From Chitinophagaceae bacterium (GTDB taxonomy: Bacteria > Bacteroidota > Bacteroidia > Chitinophagales > Chitinophagaceae), in contig JAEUVD010000002.1 in assembly GCA_016787065.1 (NCBI GenBank), forward strand, positions 1 to 64,000: a DNA stretch of 64,000 bases. Reading direction: 5' to 3'. Each line of letters opens with the position of its first letter. The first letter of the stretch is position 1. Positions 61,840 to 64,000 of this stretch are shown here, piece after piece. The notes beneath the pieces were generated by a model. It searched no databases. It saw only the letters and a program-made list of their open reading frames with translations, and was not told where the DNA came from. The translations under genes and the position numbers were made by a program.

Positions 61840-62276
61840 CGGTGTGGTGGTCTGGGATGAAACATATCGGCAAGGTCTTCACTTAATTCATTGAACAAGG
61901 CTAATTGATCTGGCCTGCAAAGCTGCTTAATTTCTAAAAAATGATGGTAATGCAATAATTCCAGTTCCTTACCTTTTACGGCAATTTCATTGGCAAGAGA
62001 ATCAGTATCTACAGGTTCCGAAGAGGCTAATTGTTTATACATCGCTGTTTGTAATTGGCGCAAATTGGATCGTATCGCACGCATACCTCGTTGATGTTCT
62101 GATACAGTTTTAAGGTAGGCTTCTTCTTGCTGCCTATCGAAGTGTAATCGTTCAATAATAATTTGTTTATTTTCAGGTCGATGAGAAGTTGGCTTATACC
62201 ATAACAGTATAACAAGGAGGAGGTTACTTAAAAGTAATACCAAAGCGGCTATTAAATAAAATCGTTCTTTACTCAT
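61836..62276 (-). CDS. CpxP/Spy-like periplasmic heavy-metal sensor type protein
   Basis: A protein of about 146 residues with one N-terminal membrane segment (LIAALVLLLSNLLLVILLWY) and a helical periplasmic part. The second half has LHFDRQQEEAYLKTVSEHQR, KGKELELLHYHHFLEIKQLC and RPDQLALFNELSEDLADMFH, like the LTxxQ/heavy-metal-resistance (CpxP/Spy/CnrX) fold, and ends HPRPPHR. The His/Cys-bearing helix YHHFLEIKQLC could hold a metal site. I start at 62276 (MSKERFYL), which overlaps the preceding gene's stop (ATGAGTAA, 8 nt), rather than at the in-frame ATG at 62306. Its stop overlaps the start of the MbnP gene. Confidence 0.75.
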   Translation of the reverse strand: MSKERFYLIAALVLLLSNLLLVILLWYKPTSHRPENKQIIIERLHFDRQQEEAYLKTVSEHQRGMRAIRSNLRQLQTAMYKQLASSEPVDTDSLANEIAVKGKELELLHYHHFLEIKQLCRPDQLALFNELSEDLADMFHPRPPHR

Positions 62277-62529
62277 AACTAAAATCAAAGGCAGGGTTAT
62301 AGGCAATGGATGGCATCATCGGCTGATGCTTCGGTTGCCGAATATGCTGTGCTAAAAAATAGGCTTCGGTACTAAGTAGCATAAAAGCCAATACCGCGGC
62401 GGCACGCAGCCAACTTGAGCTGATGGTTATTTTTTTTCGTTGTGCAATACGTTGTTCTAGTTGAGTGTACAATTGTTCATCAACAGGTACGCGACGTATT
62501 AGTTGTAGTAATTCTTCCGGTTGTTGCAT
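62269..62529 (-). CDS. Small membrane protein, candidate anti-sigma factor
   Basis: An 86-residue protein directly downstream of the ECF sigma gene (25 bp) and overlapping the next gene by 8 nt. It has a soluble N-terminal helix pair (EELLQLIRRVPVDEQLYTQL, EQRIAQRKKITI), one transmembrane helix (LRAAAVLAFMLLSTEAYFLA) and a short tail. The position after a sigma factor and the size suggest an anti-sigma factor. I see no ZAS zinc motif, and the cytoplasmic domain is short for one, so the role is inferred from context. Confidence 0.55.
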   Translation of the reverse strand: MQQPEELLQLIRRVPVDEQLYTQLEQRIAQRKKITISSSWLRAAAVLAFMLLSTEAYFLAQHIRQPKHQPMMPSIAYNPAFDFSYE

Positions 62530-62554
62530 GGCATATATTTAGACGTTATCGTTC

Positions 62555-63097
62555 TTATTTTCCTTCGTTCGCTTGTAGTTGTTTCGCAAGGGCATTTTTC
62601 GCTCGAAAGAAGAGCGATTCTAATGCCTTTTCGTTCATAGTCATAATTTGAGCAGTTTCCTTTTGGGTTAAGTTTTCTATTTTAAGTAAAATGAGTGCCG
62701 TTTTTTGTTTATCGGGCAGTTGATTGATTGCTTCGAAAATTAATCTTACTGCTTCCTTTGATTCCATAGAAATACCAGGATGATTAAATACCGGCATGCG
62801 ATGTTCTTGATCTTCCGGTGTCATTGCGAATCCAGATAACCAAAACCTTCGTTTAGTTGCTTTTCGCGATTTAATAAAATCTAAACAGCGATTAATTGTA
62901 ATTCGATATATCCAGGTTTTTAATAGTGCTTCTCCCCGATATGTATTCAGGTTGTCATACACTTTCAAAAATACATCTTGTGTTATTTCCTCGGCATCTT
63001 CCTTGTTTTGTACATATTGCAAGGCTAGGTTATAAACCAAGTCGCTATATTCTTTATAGATTTCTTTGAATTCCAGAATCCTTATTTGTTGAAACAA
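62555..63097 (-). CDS. ECF-type RNA polymerase sigma factor
   Basis: A sigma-70 family protein of about 180 residues without regions 1 or 3. Region 2 is YKEYSDLVYNLALQYVQNKE, then AEEITQDVFLKVYDNL and TWIYRITINRCLDFIKSRKA; region 4 is LPDKQKTALILLKIENLTQK, then ETAQIMTMNEKALESLFFRA. The frame is open to an ATG at 63154, but that ATG lies inside the terminator hairpin of the upstream gene. I therefore propose the TTG at 63097, giving the usual short N-terminus (FQQIRILEFKEIYKEYS). It heads the MbnP/MbnH operon and probably controls it in response to an envelope or redox signal; the anti-sigma candidate follows it. Confidence 0.88.
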   Translation of the reverse strand: MFQQIRILEFKEIYKEYSDLVYNLALQYVQNKEDAEEITQDVFLKVYDNLNTYRGEALLKTWIYRITINRCLDFIKSRKATKRRFWLSGFAMTPEDQEHRMPVFNHPGISMESKEAVRLIFEAINQLPDKQKTALILLKIENLTQKETAQIMTMNEKALESLFFRAKNALAKQLQANEGK

Positions 63098-63130
63098 ATC
63101 TATACTTATCTGCAGAATATAAAGCAAACA

Positions 63131-63157
63131 AAAATGCCACCTTCTCGGTGGCATTTT
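63131..63157 (-). terminator. Terminator after the PorP/SprF gene
   Basis: A perfect 11-bp stem (AAAATGCCACC/GGTGGCATTTT), loop of 5 nt, followed on the minus strand by TTTGTTTGC. It is 20 bp beyond the PorP stop. The sigma-factor frame reads through it, which is why the ATG at 63154 is rejected as a start. Confidence 0.85.
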
Positions 63158-63176
63158 CTATAAAAATTAAAAAAAA

Positions 63177-64000
63177 TTAGAATCGAGGACAAGAGAAGTT
63201 GTAAGAACGGTTATCATTTTTAATGATGCAACCATTGTAAATCAAGGAAATTTCTAATGCTCCATTTCCTTTGGTAGCCGGTGTAAAGCCAGATAAGTTC
63301 ACATCATAACTAACACCTAATTTAGCCTTACTCCATTCAAATCCAACATAAGGAGCAATTGCATCGCCATAACGATACCAAGCACCTAAATAGAACACAG
63401 AATTAGCTATTTCATCTTCATGATTTGGATTCATGATAAACCCGGTTGCAGCACCTAATACAATTTCAGAAGCTTTACCTTGTTGTTGATACATACCACT
63501 TGCGAACAACATCGTTTTCTCACTCATTTGAAGGGAGCCTCCTAAAGATGCTGTGATACGAGAATTAATTTTATGTGTTCCGTTTAAGAAGGTTTCAACC
63601 GGTTGTGTGATGTGATAGTAAGATAAACCGGCATACATATTTGAACGCTCTGTAACATAACCGGAGTACATTATACCGGCGTTGAAATCAGGATACGTTA
63701 AGTCGGAACTACCAATAAACTCTTTGGTTTGATATGGTGTAGTACCAGTAACCGCATCGTACTGATCTTCGAACTTTAATTTATTAAAATCGATACTCTT
63801 TTGAACTAAGTAGCTCTGTATACCTATCGATAAGTTTTTTGGTTTGTATTCGTCGTCTCCAAGTTTCTTGATGTAAGAAAGAGAAAGGCCCGTTGTAATA
63901 TTTTGTAACGCTCCTGTACCTGATTTATCATAAACAGCAACTAAACCAACACCAACGGCATCACCATTGAGTTTTCCTTTCAAGGTAGCCATATCGAAAG
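63177..64000 (-). CDS. PorP/SprF-family T9SS membrane protein (5' part outside window)
   Basis: The C-terminal 271 or more residues of a PorP/SprF protein, an outer-membrane beta-barrel of the type IX/gliding machinery. Landmarks are GVGLVAVYDKSGTGALQNIT, SLSYIKKLGDDEYKPKNLSI, AGIMYSGYVTERSNMYAGLS, YHITQPVETFLNGTHKINSR and the C-terminal strand NDNRSYNFSCPRF. The frame is open to the window edge (codons for F and D before the first Met at 63992), so the start is outside. Most of these proteins are encoded beside a large cargo or a SprB-like adhesin, which would lie beyond the window. It fits the T9SS cargo genes at 1135, 29493, 57015 and 58796. Confidence 0.9.
   Translation of the reverse strand, partial: FDMATLKGKLNGDAVGVGLVAVYDKSGTGALQNITTGLSLSYIKKLGDDEYKPKNLSIGIQSYLVQKSIDFNKLKFEDQYDAVTGTTPYQTKEFIGSSDLTYPDFNAGIMYSGYVTERSNMYAGLSYYHITQPVETFLNGTHKINSRITASLGGSLQMSEKTMLFASGMYQQQGKASEIVLGAATGFIMNPNHEDEIANSVFYLGAWYRYGDAIAPYVGFEWSKAKLGVSYDVNLSGFTPATKGNGALEISLIYNGCIIKNDNRSYNFSCPRF

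Overview
The window looks like a Bacteroidota chromosome of the Bacteroidia/Chitinophagales-Sphingobacteriales sort. The genus cannot be read from it. The evidence is several secreted proteins with type IX secretion (T9SS) type A C-terminal domains, a PorP/SprF-family protein, a TonB-dependent receptor with a carboxypeptidase-like N-terminal domain next to a DUF4249 lipoprotein, an F1-ATPase beta/epsilon pair away from the other ATPase genes, few Shine-Dalgarno sequences, and promoters of the Bacteroidetes form TTG-N(18-21)-TAnnTTTG upstream of several genes.

Layout. 1-2.5 kb: 3' part of metH, converging on a small T9SS cargo gene, then a DUF1801 gene. 2.6-11.4 kb: a NarL-type regulator and a propeller-type sensor kinase, divergent from a 1593-residue surface protein. 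11.8-16.6 kb: housekeeping and hypothetical genes (DinB, WYL regulator, PhnA-type protein, DUF4397 lipoprotein, DUF2200, HTH-pentapeptide fusion). 16.75-20.07 kb: an oxidoreductase/hydrolase/SDR operon divergent from an HxlR regulator, framed by a short inverted motif and possibly a mobile cassette. 20.1-26.7 kb: a short dockerin-like cargo protein, a C1q-like stalk protein, tRNA-Arg, and a DUF4249/TonB receptor pair. 26.8-32.1 kb: DUF1761, atpC-atpD, a frameshifted T9SS gene, an Ala/Pro lipoprotein, and rpsF-rpsR-rplI with a candidate autoregulatory leader. 32.4-37.8 kb: a five-gene operon (membrane protein, Na+ symporter, O-methyltransferase, LysM glucosaminidase, hpt). 37.9-38.6 kb: tRNA-Leu and an array of about 112-bp repeats. 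38.7-50.2 kb: the complete S10-spc ribosomal block, rpsJ to secY, ended by a terminator, with neither the str nor the alpha operon beside it. 50.4-58.7 kb: repeats, a hypothetical gene, a 1671-residue surface protein and a delta-60 repeat protein. 58.8-63.1 kb: a tightly packed operon (ECF sigma factor, small membrane protein, CpxP-like protein, MbnP-like protein, MbnH/MauG-like di-heme protein, YHYH T9SS protein). The window ends inside a PorP/SprF gene.

The most interesting items are (1) the ECF sigma/MbnP/MbnH/YHYH operon, which looks like a redox or metal module with no methanobactin genes in view; (2) a C-terminal module of about 188 residues with two dockerin-like calcium loops, shared by three secreted proteins that lack the type A T9SS domain; (3) the 112-bp array that appears to derive from a tRNA terminator hairpin; and (4) the framed HxlR cassette. 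All calls come from reading the sequence; no searches were run.
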